DNA of 64,000 nt from Firmicutes bacterium UBA3553 (lineage in GTDB: Bacteria > Bacillota > Clostridia > Tissierellales > Sedimentibacteraceae). Below the pieces are notes generated by a model that worked only from the letters and a program-made list of their open reading frames with translations, did no database searches and was not told the origin of the DNA. Every line of letters begins with the position of its first letter. The first letter of the stretch is position 1. Location of the stretch: assembly GCA_002381185.1 (NCBI GenBank), contig DFOA01000063.1:8867-72866 (forward strand), given 5' to 3'. Shown piece after piece: positions 1 to 9,117 of this stretch. Both the position numbers and the translations under genes were made by a program.

Positions 1-39
1 ACGCTGAAGATATACAAACAAAAATTTAACGAGGAACTC

Positions 40-498
40 ATGAAACAGATTGCAATCTTATCCGATACTCATGGTCTACTACGAGAGACTGTTATGGCTG
101 AACTTGTTGAAGCTGATTGCTTCATTCATGCTGGTGATATCAACACACCATACATCATCGAGTCAATACAAAAGCTCGGAGAGACCTATGTAGTGCGTGG
201 TAACAATGATAAGGAATGGGCAGAAGATTTGCCTAAAAGTATTACCGTCACAATTGAAGGTGTGAGATTTTTCATTGTTCATAACAAAAAAGATATACCA
301 AAATACTTAACAGATATTGATGTGGTGGTCTATGGCCACTCCCACAAATACTCTGCAGAAATTATTAACGGAGTACTGTTTCTCAATCCCGGCAGCTGCG
401 GTAAACGGCGTTTTGATTTGGAACTTACAATGTGCCATATGACCGTGGATGCAGGGCACTACCAGTACGAAAAGGTGCTGATCCCTATTAATGATTAA
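40..498 (+). CDS. YfcE/MJ0936-type metallophosphoesterase
   Basis: A 152-residue protein of the small calcineurin-like phosphoesterase family, which hydrolyses phosphodiesters with two metal ions in the cytosol. The metal-binding blocks are all visible in order: D9-T-H11, G32-D33, G54-N-N-D57 (NH/ND block), H81, and G99-H-S-H102, followed by N116-P-G-S. Length matches the YfcE/MJ0936 group. The start is supported by GAGGA at about 31-35. The natural substrate cannot be told from sequence. It lies at the window edge, so an upstream operon partner could be missing. Confidence 0.9.
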   Translation: MKQIAILSDTHGLLRETVMAELVEADCFIHAGDINTPYIIESIQKLGETYVVRGNNDKEWAEDLPKSITVTIEGVRFFIVHNKKDIPKYLTDIDVVVYGHSHKYSAEIINGVLFLNPGSCGKRRFDLELTMCHMTVDAGHYQYEKVLIPIND

Positions 499-571
499 TG
501 CAATATGTAGGTAAACAGGAAGCTGCAATAGGGATTATATCGTTTAAGATGAAAGCTTGAGGTGAGAGATT

Positions 572-952
572 ATGAAAATTAAAGTACAGTATTCAACAAT
601 GATCGTAAAAAATTTGGAGGAATCTATCAAATTTTATAGAGATGTGTTAGGATTTAAGGAAGGTTATCACGTAGACACTCCCGATGGTAGCGGCATCACA
701 ATTATGAATAGTGAAAATGGTGCAAGCGTCGAGTTAATAGAAAATACGAATTTTGAAGTAGGACTTTATTCTATTGGCACGGATGTAGATAATCTTGATG
801 AGACAATCAGGTATTTAAGAGAAAAAGGATATGGAACTACGGGACCTGTCATCACGACGACAGTTGGACGTATGACCTTTGTTTTGGATCCAGACGGAGC
901 TCGTATTTGTTTGATTGAGCATACGCAGGAATATAAAGATAAATATATGTAA
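572..952 (+). CDS. VOC (glyoxalase/bleomycin resistance) family protein
   Basis: A 126-residue single-domain vicinal oxygen chelate protein. The N-terminal half has the typical opening with a helix of the form LEESIKFYRDVLGF, and the C-terminal half ends in the family pattern DPDGARICLIEH. Members bind a divalent metal and act as lyases, dioxygenases or drug-binding proteins; nothing here fixes the substrate. GAGGTGAG lies just before the ATG. It is separated from the phosphoesterase by 73 bp and could be cotranscribed with it. Confidence 0.85.
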   Translation: MKIKVQYSTMIVKNLEESIKFYRDVLGFKEGYHVDTPDGSGITIMNSENGASVELIENTNFEVGLYSIGTDVDNLDETIRYLREKGYGTTGPVITTTVGRMTFVLDPDGARICLIEHTQEYKDKYM

Positions 953-971
953 GTGATTTGATTAATTATTT

Positions 972-1196
972 GTGATAGTAATTAATATATTGGCAAATTT
1001 CAATTTAACGTATGATATGGATGCGAAAAGTTTATTTGGATACAACGAAAATAAATGGTTGTATAGGAGTCTTGCAGCAACTCTGCCTGAAAACATTCCA
1101 TCGATTAATTTATTGAAGAAACTTAAGTTTAGTTTTGTTGGTATGAATGAACACGGAGAAGAGATTTATACTTTAGATTTTAACTGCCCAAAATAA
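972..1196 (+). pseudogene. GNAT acetyltransferase remnant (C-terminal part)
   Basis: The last 40 or so codons read like the C-terminal end of a GNAT N-acetyltransferase: a segment ATLPENIPSINLLKKLKF (motif where the last helix packs against acetyl-CoA) followed by a final beta strand. The acetyl-CoA binding motif A (Q/RxxGxG/A) and the N-terminal half are absent, and the first 30 codons have no recognisable match. I read it as a decayed gene fragment. It is followed directly by a transposase remnant. Confidence 0.6.
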
Positions 1197-1282
1197 GCAT
1201 AATATGAAGCAGGCCAAATTTTAATTTGATAAAACAACACACAATCCATTAATTATAAAAAGATTACTAGGAGCGTGTTATT

Positions 1283-1445
1283 ATGCCAAGACAAGCAAGA
1301 ATTTATATCATATTATGATGCGCGGAAATGAAAAAAAGAAAGTTTTTCTAGATGAAGAGGATAGAAGTCGTTTTGTTTATAAATTGTTTGAAGAAGCAAC
1401 TGAATAAAAATCTGAAATATAGCATATTGTCTTATGGATCAAGGG
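1283..1445 (+). pseudogene. IS200/REP-type (Y1) transposase remnant
   Basis: The ATG at 1283 opens with MPRQAR, the hallmark start of REP-associated/IS200-like Y1 transposases. After a small deletion and frameshift the text continues as YHIMMRGNEKKKVFLDEEDR, the usual second block, then stops at 1405-1407; a short stretch beyond (KNLKYSILSY) still resembles the following block. The HUH motif and catalytic tyrosine are gone. The gene is therefore dead. The rest of the gap to 1737 holds a short repeat (1440-1495) and otherwise nothing I recognise. Confidence 0.7.
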
Positions 1446-1495
1446 GGTACTAGATGATTCGGTTATCAGAATTGCAGCAACAAGGCATGTTGAGA
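1440..1495 (+). repeat. 56-bp repeat, copy 1
   Basis: Starts CAAGGGGG and, after 17 bp, ends with a 31-bp block (1465-1495) that is identical except for one base to 3412-3442. The spacing between the two blocks is the same in both copies, so the two sites descend from one element. It lies at the end of the transposase remnant and may be part of that decayed gene or its end. Confidence 0.6.
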
Positions 1496-1737
1496 ATATA
1501 AATCTGATGACGTATTGTGGTTTCAGGATGATCTTAGAGCAAAAAAAGATTTAAAAAACAACATTTTTTAATCCGTGTTTTTTGGATGATTTATAGATGA
1601 CATAGTGTTATTTGAGTGATGATAAGATAAAAATGAGAAAAACAGGTTGATAAATTGATGGGTGAATTATAACTATTGCTTAGCATTAGTATATAACTGC
1701 GAACGGAAGACTATTTATATTAGTGGAGGTTTAGACG

Positions 1738-2673
1738 ATGGACTTGAAGTCAGGGATTTCTGAAATTATTGGTATTAAAGCTGATGATATACCAGCTTCA
1801 ATCGAATACAGGATAATAGAATCCATAAAAGAAGCTGGGTATGAGAGACAGCTTATTGAGTATAACTCCAATGGAGATACAGTCATCGCCTTTCTTTTAA
1901 TTCCCGAAGTTCTTAATAATAATCCTGCAATACTAATAAATCACCAGCATAACAGCGAGCGTCATTTAGGGAAAAGTGAGGTATGCGGATTAGCTGGTAA
2001 TCCCTTGCAGGCTTTTGGACCAGAATTAGCTAAAAAGGGATTTGTTGTTTTAGCACCTGACTCGATATGCTTTGAAGAGAGACGGAAAAATGCGCAGGGT
2101 ATAGTACCTCTACCAGGCGATGAGGATTTTTTTCAACATTTAAATGAAATGTGTTACCGTATCTTAAAGGGTGATAATCTGATGAAAAAAGTACTGCTTG
2201 ACGCTATGAATGGAGTAACTTTACTGTCTGAACTTACTTTTACTGATAATAAAAGAATTGGAACACTGGGGCATTCTTATGGTGGAAATACCGTGCTATT
2301 CCTATCTGCATTAGATGAACGGATTTGTTTTAGCTGTGCAAGTGGAAGCGCATGCACCTATGAGAACCGAATGCTAAATGATGTAGGTATTGAACTGGCA
2401 AGCGTGATTCCGTGTTTCAACAAAAGCTATGATATATTTGATTTAGTACACTGTATTGCTCCAAGACCGTTATTGATTGTCTCCGCAGATGAAGACAAAT
2501 ACTCGAGGGATGCAGACTTTATTGTTGAACAAGCTCGTCCATCATATGCAAAATATGGGGCTGATAATAAATTATGTCATAAGAGATATAATGGTGGACA
2601 TGGACTGACAAAAGAGAGGTTTGATTACATCATCGAATGGTTGTGTATGAGGGCCGAATACACCGCATTATAA
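1738..2673 (+). CDS. alpha/beta hydrolase (dienelactone hydrolase/acetyl-esterase like)
   Basis: A 311-residue cytosolic alpha/beta hydrolase without signal peptide. The nucleophile elbow GHSYGG places Ser180 as catalytic serine; Asp251 in SADEDKYS and His288 in GGHGLT complete a plausible triad in the right order and spacing. The fold resembles the esterase/dienelactone hydrolase group. The start has GGAGG about 8 bp upstream. It stands alone between a decayed transposon region and a small TIGR04076-type gene. The substrate is unknown. Confidence 0.85.
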   Translation: MDLKSGISEIIGIKADDIPASIEYRIIESIKEAGYERQLIEYNSNGDTVIAFLLIPEVLNNNPAILINHQHNSERHLGKSEVCGLAGNPLQAFGPELAKKGFVVLAPDSICFEERRKNAQGIVPLPGDEDFFQHLNEMCYRILKGDNLMKKVLLDAMNGVTLLSELTFTDNKRIGTLGHSYGGNTVLFLSALDERICFSCASGSACTYENRMLNDVGIELASVIPCFNKSYDIFDLVHCIAPRPLLIVSADEDKYSRDADFIVEQARPSYAKYGADNKLCHKRYNGGHGLTKERFDYIIEWLCMRAEYTAL

Positions 2674-2987
2674 GCATTCATAAATAATCTAAATATTGCT
2701 TATAAAAATTTAATAATGAAAATGATTACGTATTGTGTCAAAGGGATAAAGATAGTATTTTACCACAATATGTTGTGGTTTTATGACAATTCTGAGGCGA
2801 AAAGTGTGCTAAATAAAGCTACTATTTGCCTCTTAAAATAGGCAAAAACATAGATGATATAATAGATTTTATAGATAAGAAAGAGTTTTGGATAGTTAAG
2901 AAAATGAGGATGTTTTTTTACAATAGTTTTTGCAGACCTACCTAATGTAAAAACATCAATAAGTTTGAATTTGAAAGGGAGAAGCAA

Positions 2988-3239
2988 ATGTCAAAGATTA
3001 AAATAACGGTTGTTGAAAGCAAATGCCGAAGCGGTTATCATAAAAAAGGTGATTGTTTTATCATAGAAGATTTATGCCCGCCTTTGTGTCATGAGTTGTG
3101 GAATTGTGCTTATCCGTCGGTCTATGCTTTACAGAATGGGGCGATTTTAGATTATGGTAATGGTAAGGCTTCGGTATTTGATGTAAAATGTCCAGACGGA
3201 GGGCGGGTAATCATTCATGGTGAACTGATAGCTGATTAA
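2988..3239 (+). CDS. TIGR04076 family protein
   Basis: An 83-residue protein matching, from memory, the TIGR04076 family: it opens with KIKITVVESKCRSGYHKKGD, has a cysteine-rich centre (LCPPLCHELWNC) and ends with CPDGGRVIIHGELI. Five to six conserved cysteines suggest a metal or redox role, but the family has no established function. GGGAG precedes the ATG. In the 250-300 bp on either side I see no partner gene. Confidence 0.8.
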   Translation: MSKIKITVVESKCRSGYHKKGDCFIIEDLCPPLCHELWNCAYPSVYALQNGAILDYGNGKASVFDVKCPDGGRVIIHGELIAD

Positions 3240-3386
3240 AATTCAATTTACAAAGATAAATAATAGGCAGCTTTATCTTTACTGAATTAAATACCGAAAA
3301 ATGAGAGCCGTCATGTTATAATTAATACAGTTATTTTATAAAAACAAGGTTTGAGTGGCGGAATTGTTGAAAATATAGCCTTACGC

Positions 3387-3442
3387 CAAGGGGGCACAAG
3401 GCTCAATGCTCATCAGAATTACAGCAACAAGGCATGTTGAGA
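3387..3442 (+). repeat. 56-bp repeat, copy 2
   Basis: Second copy of the element at 1440-1495: CAAGGGGG at 3387-3394, then 17 diverged bases, then the conserved 31-bp block at 3412-3442. It lies in a 319-bp gene-free gap (3240-3558) that holds nothing else I can name; probably a transposon relic. Confidence 0.55.
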
Positions 3443-3558
3443 GTTCTTGTCCAGATATCTAGAAAATAACGATGAAATCAAGTAAACGAGAAAAAGTTTA
3501 AAAAATACATATAATCTGAATTGCATGAAAAAGCACATAAAGAAGATAGAGAGGTACT

Positions 3559-3867
3559 ATGAAGCGAGTTTTAGAAGAAGATTTAATTTATGAAATCCTT
3601 TCTGTTGTAGAGGAAATTCCGAAAGGTAGTGTCGCTACATACGGGCAAATTGCAAGGTTAATTGGAAGAGATAAAAATGCAAGGCTTGTTGGAAAAGTAC
3701 TCAGCAGGGCAGAATATTATGGAGAATATCCTTGTCATAGAGTAGTTAATCACGCTGGTAGACTGGCGCCAGGATGGACTGAACAAGGTGCATTGCTTCG
3801 CAATGAGGGTATTCCTCTGAAAGACGAAACCCATGTTGATTTAAAGAAATGTCAATGGGACTGTTGA
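3559..3867 (+). CDS. MGMT-family (Atl-like, single-domain) DNA alkyltransferase
   Basis: A 102-residue protein consisting only of the C-terminal DNA-binding/active-site domain of O6-alkylguanine-DNA alkyltransferases: the helix-turn-helix part (VATYGQIARLIG, about residues 25-36) and PCHRVV with the acceptor-type Cys59. Classical alkyltransferase-like (ATL) proteins lack that cysteine, whereas this one keeps it, so it could be an active short transferase or a damage-recognition protein. A full-length ogt is also present at 59163. GATAGAGAGG lies before the start. Confidence 0.85.
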   Translation: MKRVLEEDLIYEILSVVEEIPKGSVATYGQIARLIGRDKNARLVGKVLSRAEYYGEYPCHRVVNHAGRLAPGWTEQGALLRNEGIPLKDETHVDLKKCQWDC

Positions 3868-3915
3868 CAGTACATGGTGAATAAGGAACTGATAAATATA
3901 ATACAGATTAAATAT

Positions 3916-3940
3916 AAAGTGTTCAAATTTCAAACACTTT
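3916..3940 (+). terminator. hairpin downstream of MGMT-like gene
   Basis: AAAGTGTT and AACACTTT form an 8-bp stem around a 9-nt loop, with only a short T-run after it; a weak candidate terminator. The remainder of the 325-bp gap 3868-4192 contains the promoter and operator of the TetR gene. Confidence 0.4.
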
Positions 3941-4129
3941 AATACCTGCGCAAATTAAGATTAAAGCAAAGTCTTTCATTGAAGTAACAACTCTCCTTTT
4001 TTAAATACCATTTTTACGCTTATATTTTTCTGCCTTTAAGGCTAAATAAATCCCTTGGTTAGACTCTCTAAATTATTCGGGAGTTTGTTATGTTTTAGCA
4101 TACTAGCTATACATGTATTTCAGTAAGCA

Positions 4130-4158
4130 TTGACAAGTTAACTGAAAAATAGTATACT
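4130..4158 (+). promoter_or_regulatory. sigma-A promoter of the TetR operon
   Basis: TTGACA at 4130-4135, an exact 17-bp spacer, and TATACT at 4153-4158. It lies 35 bp upstream of the TetR start and fits the vegetative consensus almost perfectly. Confidence 0.8.
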
Positions 4159-4170
4159 ATTAGTATACTA
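4150..4170 (+). promoter_or_regulatory. paired palindromic operator over the -10 box
   Basis: The self-complementary decamer TAGTATACTA occurs twice, at 4150-4159 and 4161-4170, separated by one base. The first copy covers the -10 box. Its position next to a TetR gene suggests that the repressor shuts off its own operon by blocking RNA polymerase (inference). Confidence 0.7.
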
Positions 4171-4192
4171 AATAGAATGGAAGTTTTACAAG

Positions 4193-4837
4193 ATGGTCAG
4201 AGGAAACAAAAAAGAAGTGGTTGCAGCTTTGCATAAGGAACAAATAATGATATCAGCTGAAAGATTGTTTTTGGAAAAAGGCTTTGTTCAAACTACAATT
4301 GACGACATTTCAAAGGCTTCTGAATACAGCCGGAGAACGATCTACTCGTATTATGAAAGTAAGGAGGACATCCTATACCATATTATCGAAAAAGGGTTGC
4401 TTTCTCTGAAAACCAATATTAATGATGCTCTCAGTAAAAGCAATGATTTTCTTGGCAGGTATCATATGATTTGTACTGCTTTTAAGTCGTATCAATATGA
4501 TTCCCCTAGTTCTGTGAACAGTGTGATAAAAGCAAAGCCAACAAGTTTTAACAAAAAAGATATTCCAGAAGTAATTATTCGAATACTTTCTTTAGGTGAT
4601 GAAATCAATCAAGTTCTTGCAAGCTTTATAGAAGATGGGATAAAACAGAAAGTGGTACGAGAAGATATTAATCCAATGGCAACCGTGTATATTATGTGGT
4701 CGAACATTTCATCATTACTATCATTAGCTGAAACAAAAGAAATTGTTATTCAAAAACAGCTTGGTATGACAGGTAGTGAATTTCTTGATTACGGTTTCAC
4801 ACAAATTATTAATTCTCTATTGAAAGAACACATATAG
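4193..4837 (+). CDS. TetR/AcrR family transcriptional regulator
   Basis: A 214-residue regulator with the TetR helix-turn-helix at about residues 15-62 (SAERLFLEKGF, then TTIDDISKASEYSRRTIYSYYESKE), followed by an all-helical ligand-binding region of unknown specificity. It heads a three-gene operon with the DUF6323 and DUF6179 genes and sits 22 bp behind the paired TAGTATACTA operator, so autorepression is likely. The effector is unknown. Confidence 0.9.
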   Translation: MVRGNKKEVVAALHKEQIMISAERLFLEKGFVQTTIDDISKASEYSRRTIYSYYESKEDILYHIIEKGLLSLKTNINDALSKSNDFLGRYHMICTAFKSYQYDSPSSVNSVIKAKPTSFNKKDIPEVIIRILSLGDEINQVLASFIEDGIKQKVVREDINPMATVYIMWSNISSLLSLAETKEIVIQKQLGMTGSEFLDYGFTQIINSLLKEHI

Positions 4838-4876
4838 GGTTATGCTATATCATTTGTACTAATAGGAGGGGATTAC

Positions 4877-5347
4877 TTGAGCTTCGAATTAGAATTATTT
4901 AACAGCAAACTTATTCAAAAACAGGCTATAAGTGAAGTCCTGAAAATGAATGAGGAAACAGCAAAATATGGTCTAACCTTGACAGAGCAGCAGGCAGTTG
5001 CTTTGGTAAAAACAAGGTCCGATTCACTTAAAAATGCGGGCAGAATTGAATTTAGCGGTGGTGTAATAGATAAGTTGATTTTAGCTTTTTGTGATTCTCC
5101 TTATATTACGCAGGAAAACTACGAAGATTCACTGCATGAATTAATGGATATATTCTATTCTTTCAAGAATGAAACATTAGACAGGATTAGTGATAAACAT
5201 TTGATTTCCTTTATGCAAAAGTCTTTTAATGGTACTTGCTGCGGTTCGTTGGAATTATTGTCGGAAAGAGAATTGCCGGCGCTTGCTCGCAAGTTAAATT
5301 GTATTCATGTGAAGGATTTATCGGAGGAAATAGATGACGAATATTGA
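4877..5347 (+). CDS. DUF6323 family protein
   Basis: A 156-residue protein that I recognise as the DUF6323 family, commonly found beside DUF6179 in Firmicutes. It begins at a TTG codon, with AGGAGGGG at 4864-4871 fixing the start. The sequence is helical and soluble, with no signal or membrane segment; a CC pair (FNGTCCGSLELL) is the most notable motif. It overlaps the next gene by 14 bp, which implies translational coupling. Function is unknown. Confidence 0.75.
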   Translation: MSFELELFNSKLIQKQAISEVLKMNEETAKYGLTLTEQQAVALVKTRSDSLKNAGRIEFSGGVIDKLILAFCDSPYITQENYEDSLHELMDIFYSFKNETLDRISDKHLISFMQKSFNGTCCGSLELLSERELPALARKLNCIHVKDLSEEIDDEY

Positions 5348-6683
5348 TCGAATACATTTAATTAGCAAATCCGTATTGGGCGGAAAAGATTACCTTGTTT
5401 CATTAATTGAACAGGGACGATTACACGCATTGCTCTCAGACACAGAAATAGAGCGTGTACAAATTGGAATCCTAACGCTATTGGCCAAGGAGACAGAACT
5501 TTTTAATAATGGTGCCAGCAGTTCTATACGAATCGAAAAAGCACAGGACTTATTAGCATCTATCTTATATACAGTGGGGGTTCAGTTGAAATCCTATACT
5601 TCTCCTGAAGATGCTATTGATGCGTTAAAAGCTGAGAATTTAGATTGCTTGTTCTATTCGGGGTTAAAAAAAATCAACTGGAAGATTATGATTGCGAAGC
5701 AGATACATTTGCGGTTAAAAAAATGCTTGTTTAAAACTCAAAATGTGTTCTATCGTTTAACGGCAGTTGACGGTATTGATGGTTTTTTTAAGTTATATAA
5801 TCCAAGGTTTTCTGCACAAGAAATCCATATTACAGCGGATTATCCAACCTTCAACGGTGTGTATGACCTTGATGGTATAGAGTTTATAGAAAAGTATTTG
5901 GAGAATCTTACCCATGAAAATCGGTTTTGTTTATACTTTTCCGAGAATGCAGTTCATCACCTATTATGCGGACTGGATGAAGACTACCAGAAAATTTTGA
6001 TGAATATCTACGAGCCAGTATTAATAGCTTCGCTTGGATGTATTTTAACCTATCATGCAGGACGTGATTTGAATCTGAATCGCTGGGATATTTCTACTTT
6101 AGCAAATATGTTTTCCGGTAAAGATACCGATGAGGTTGAGCAATTGCTAAAAAATGCATTAGACAAATTGATAGCCGAGCTGGATTGTTCTTTTGATTTG
6201 AGATACTATTTAAAAAATAGTATTTCAAAAATTGCGGTATCCATCAAAAATGCAGCACATTATAATTGTTTGGATAAGGTGTTCTTGATCCCCTTCTATC
6301 CAGAAGATAATCAAAAAATCATGTTATCCTATGGAGAACGGATGGATGACAAATCCTATACTGCAATACTTAATGATCTTCTTCAGTGTAACAGTTCTAA
6401 TGGAAAAGCAGAAATCATTTGCAGCAAAGTCTCCTCGTTTGGTGATTTGCTGGAAATTTTGCGGGATGCGAATTTGATGCAGGACGAATTGATTAATGTT
6501 TTTCAAAAGATTCCATCTGTGGCAGTAGCTGCATTGAACAAGCGATATCCCAATGATGATTTTTTGTATGATGAGAGTGAATTAAAAATATACTATGCAT
6601 TGCAAACATTTAAGAAATTATTGCCTGATGAAGTCAGGCTGCAGCTTGAAGCAGCAGCGAAAGTGATTGACTTTGAAATGTAA
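5334..6683 (+). CDS. DUF6179 family protein
   Basis: A 449-residue soluble protein recognised as DUF6179. It contains a central segment with a well-ordered alternation of helices and strands and no catalytic motif that I can name. Its start lies within the end of the DUF6323 gene (14-bp overlap), so the two are probably made in fixed ratio and may form a complex. Control by the upstream TetR protein is inferred. No function has been established for the family to my knowledge. Confidence 0.75.
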   Translation: MTNIDRIHLISKSVLGGKDYLVSLIEQGRLHALLSDTEIERVQIGILTLLAKETELFNNGASSSIRIEKAQDLLASILYTVGVQLKSYTSPEDAIDALKAENLDCLFYSGLKKINWKIMIAKQIHLRLKKCLFKTQNVFYRLTAVDGIDGFFKLYNPRFSAQEIHITADYPTFNGVYDLDGIEFIEKYLENLTHENRFCLYFSENAVHHLLCGLDEDYQKILMNIYEPVLIASLGCILTYHAGRDLNLNRWDISTLANMFSGKDTDEVEQLLKNALDKLIAELDCSFDLRYYLKNSISKIAVSIKNAAHYNCLDKVFLIPFYPEDNQKIMLSYGERMDDKSYTAILNDLLQCNSSNGKAEIICSKVSSFGDLLEILRDANLMQDELINVFQKIPSVAVAALNKRYPNDDFLYDESELKIYYALQTFKKLLPDEVRLQLEAAAKVIDFEM

Positions 6684-6852
6684 TAGAAAGCATCAATGAA
6701 GTAGGAAAGTTATGTGATGAGTTCAGTTAAATCTAACTAGATTAATGGAAGTAGCTAAATAATTAAAATAATTACAGTTGAAAAATAATCATGATTATGA
6801 TAGTATAAAAATTAACAATCAACAAACAAATCGAAATAAAGAGGGGGAAATA

Positions 6853-7446
6853 ATGACAGTTGATATATCCAAATCTAATAATAAAGTAAAGCTGTGGACT
6901 AGACAACATAAGAATGTTCTCGCTGAATTGGAGAAACATGGTGTCTATAGGGTTAAGAAAGAGTATATTATGGGAAAAATGGATAGCATATCAGATTATT
7001 ACTTAAATCTATATGAGTGGTATGGGAGGAATGCAGCCAAATTAGTTCCTAGGCCAAAAGATGTAACATATCCTATTTGGCTTTCCACTTCCTCAGAGGT
7101 GATGCTGCAGCCCACAGAAGATACGGTTATTTTAGTGATAGAAGTGGATAGAAAAGATGTTATCTATACAGATATGAACAAGTGGGGATATGTGGTAAAT
7201 TATTTTTATTTACCTACTGATTCAGAGGATGAGAAAAGACACAATGAAGAACTTGAAAAATATGGTATAACCAGTGAATCTTCCTTAATTACAGGAAACA
7301 AGGGTAATTTTTATCCATTACTTAAAAATAAGATAATAAAAAGTTGGGAAAGATTATTTGATCCATTTGATGAGAAAGGGACATTTACACAAGCTACTAT
7401 ATGGGAAATAAGAAAAGAATGGATAGTAGATATTATATATGGATAA
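6853..7446 (+). CDS. DUF3841 domain protein
   Basis: A 197-residue DUF3841 protein: it starts its domain with KLWTRQHKNVLAELEKHGVY, carries a YPIWLSTSS block and ends with TQATIWEIRKEWIVDI, as is typical of the family. The start was set at the ATG at 6853 because GAGGGGG lies at 6841-6847; an upstream in-frame TTG at 6778 has no such site. The family is uncharacterised and often found near mobile or defence genes, but nothing here shows that context. Confidence 0.75.
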   Translation: MTVDISKSNNKVKLWTRQHKNVLAELEKHGVYRVKKEYIMGKMDSISDYYLNLYEWYGRNAAKLVPRPKDVTYPIWLSTSSEVMLQPTEDTVILVIEVDRKDVIYTDMNKWGYVVNYFYLPTDSEDEKRHNEELEKYGITSESSLITGNKGNFYPLLKNKIIKSWERLFDPFDEKGTFTQATIWEIRKEWIVDIIYG

Positions 7447-7630
7447 ATGGTGATATCCGTATAAGCAAGGAATCAACAGTGAGGTTAGTATTTATAGGTC
7501 TAATTTTTATCCTCATTTAAAGCAAAGGTAATAAAAGGTTGGAATTCTTTGCTTGAAGATATTTTGAAGTGTTGTTTTGAAATAGTTCTGACTATCATAG
7601 AAGTGCGATTTAAGAAATGCAAACTGAATA

Positions 7631-7682
7631 CGAAAACATAAAAGGATTCGTGCTTGTCAGCATGATTCTTTTTATGTTTTCG
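7631..7682. terminator. bidirectional terminator
   Basis: CGAAAACATAAA (7631-7642) pairs with TTTATGTTTTCG (7671-7682), with a partly paired interior. It lies in the 303-bp gap between two convergent genes, DUF3841 and catalase, and is A-rich on one side and T-rich on the other. The rest of the gap shows nothing recognisable. Confidence 0.75.
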
Positions 7683-7749
7683 TTTGAATTCGGGTCATTT
7701 CCTGTGTAATTATCATATAAAATCAAATCTGATATTGAAGCAATAGGGT

Positions 7750-9117
7750 CTATCTTCTTACTGTATCAGTATACAAAAGCATTTGATTTCTGACCATTTC
7801 TGCAAGTGCAGGGGAAACTTTCTCCAAATGCCATAAGACGGTGCACTGCGTATTAGGCTGGGCATTCACAAGCCCCGACGCAATATTATTTGCAAGGTTC
7901 TTTTTTTCTGATACAGAAAAGGATTCATACTTCTGGCTCGCTTGTGTAAAATCATCCGGATTTGGAATTTCGGCACGCATAATTTCGCCGGCGACATATC
8001 TGCCGTTTCCACTAGATACCATAGATGCAGGAGACCAGTTTGGCTGTTTGTTGACGGGAATATTACGAAAATCAGGGCCCAGTCTGTGCCGCTGTGCATC
8101 TGAATAAATAAAGGTACGCCCCTGCAGCACCTTGTCATCTGAAAATTCAAGACCAGGAAGTAAATTTGCTGGATTAAAGGCTAATTTTTCTACCTGTTCA
8201 GCATAATTTTCCGGGTTGTAATTTAAAACCATCCGCCCGACGGGTAAAAGGGGATATTGGGCTTCATCCCATACCTTGGTATCATCTAAAGGGTCAAAGG
8301 GAAGTAGCTTTGCATCTTCAGGATTCATCAGCTGCACACACAACTCATATTCGACGGCATTTCCTTTTGCTATACTGTCATACAGATCACGTCCAGCAAT
8401 ATCAGGATCTTGGCATGCCAGCCATTGAGCCTCCTGCTGGTCGATGTATTCTGCCCCTGCCATAGGGAGCCAGTGGTATTTCACATAGCGGCGAACACCC
8501 TGTGCATTTTGCCAGACATAGGTACTCACACTATATCCCTTGATATGACGAAGACTCTTTACCGTTCCCAAATCTGAGAAAAACCATATAAGCATATTTG
8601 TTGCCTCGGGATACTTAGCAAACAGGCTCCAAAGCCTCTCAGGGTCAGGCAGATTATTTACTGGCGAGGGCGAAAGAAGGCTGATTATATCCGGTACACG
8701 AATGGCATCCCGTACAAAAAAGACAGGGAGATGATTACAGAGTAAATCAAAAATTCCTTCATTGGTATAAAACCTGGTGCTGAATCCCCGCACATTTCTG
8801 GAGGTATCAGGTGTTCCTTGATTGCTTGCAGCTAGGGAGAAGCGAACCGCTACCGGCACTTGTTGATTAGGTGCTTGCAAAAATCCGGCTTTTGTATATT
8901 CCTTCATTGAGTGAGTAGTGTAAAAATATCCGAAAGCACCATATCCTTTTGTATGGATACGTCTTGGCGGTGTAGTGGAGAATACAAAGGTTTCCAAAGT
9001 TTCATGCAGAACGGTATCCTGTATAAGGACTGGTCCCTGCACACCCACTGTCTGCGAATGAGATGTACACCGGGTATTTCCTTTCTCTGGTTGAAACAAT
9101 CTGTTATTGTTGTACAT
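7750..9117 (-). CDS. katA: monofunctional haem catalase
   Basis: A 455-residue small-subunit catalase that dismutates hydrogen peroxide. Distal His55 (RRIHTKGYGAFG), Asn128 before PVFFVRDAI, and the proximal haem-ligand Tyr338 in FIYSDAQRHRLGP are all present, so it should be active. Translation most likely begins at 9117, because GGAGGGA lies at about 9123-9129; an extension to 9147 lacks a ribosome site. In an otherwise anaerobic gene set with rubrerythrin and a seleno-peroxiredoxin, it adds to the peroxide defence. It is transcribed alone. Confidence 0.93.
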   Translation of the reverse strand: MYNNNRLFQPEKGNTRCTSHSQTVGVQGPVLIQDTVLHETLETFVFSTTPPRRIHTKGYGAFGYFYTTHSMKEYTKAGFLQAPNQQVPVAVRFSLAASNQGTPDTSRNVRGFSTRFYTNEGIFDLLCNHLPVFFVRDAIRVPDIISLLSPSPVNNLPDPERLWSLFAKYPEATNMLIWFFSDLGTVKSLRHIKGYSVSTYVWQNAQGVRRYVKYHWLPMAGAEYIDQQEAQWLACQDPDIAGRDLYDSIAKGNAVEYELCVQLMNPEDAKLLPFDPLDDTKVWDEAQYPLLPVGRMVLNYNPENYAEQVEKLAFNPANLLPGLEFSDDKVLQGRTFIYSDAQRHRLGPDFRNIPVNKQPNWSPASMVSSGNGRYVAGEIMRAEIPNPDDFTQASQKYESFSVSEKKNLANNIASGLVNAQPNTQCTVLWHLEKVSPALAEMVRNQMLLYTDTVRR

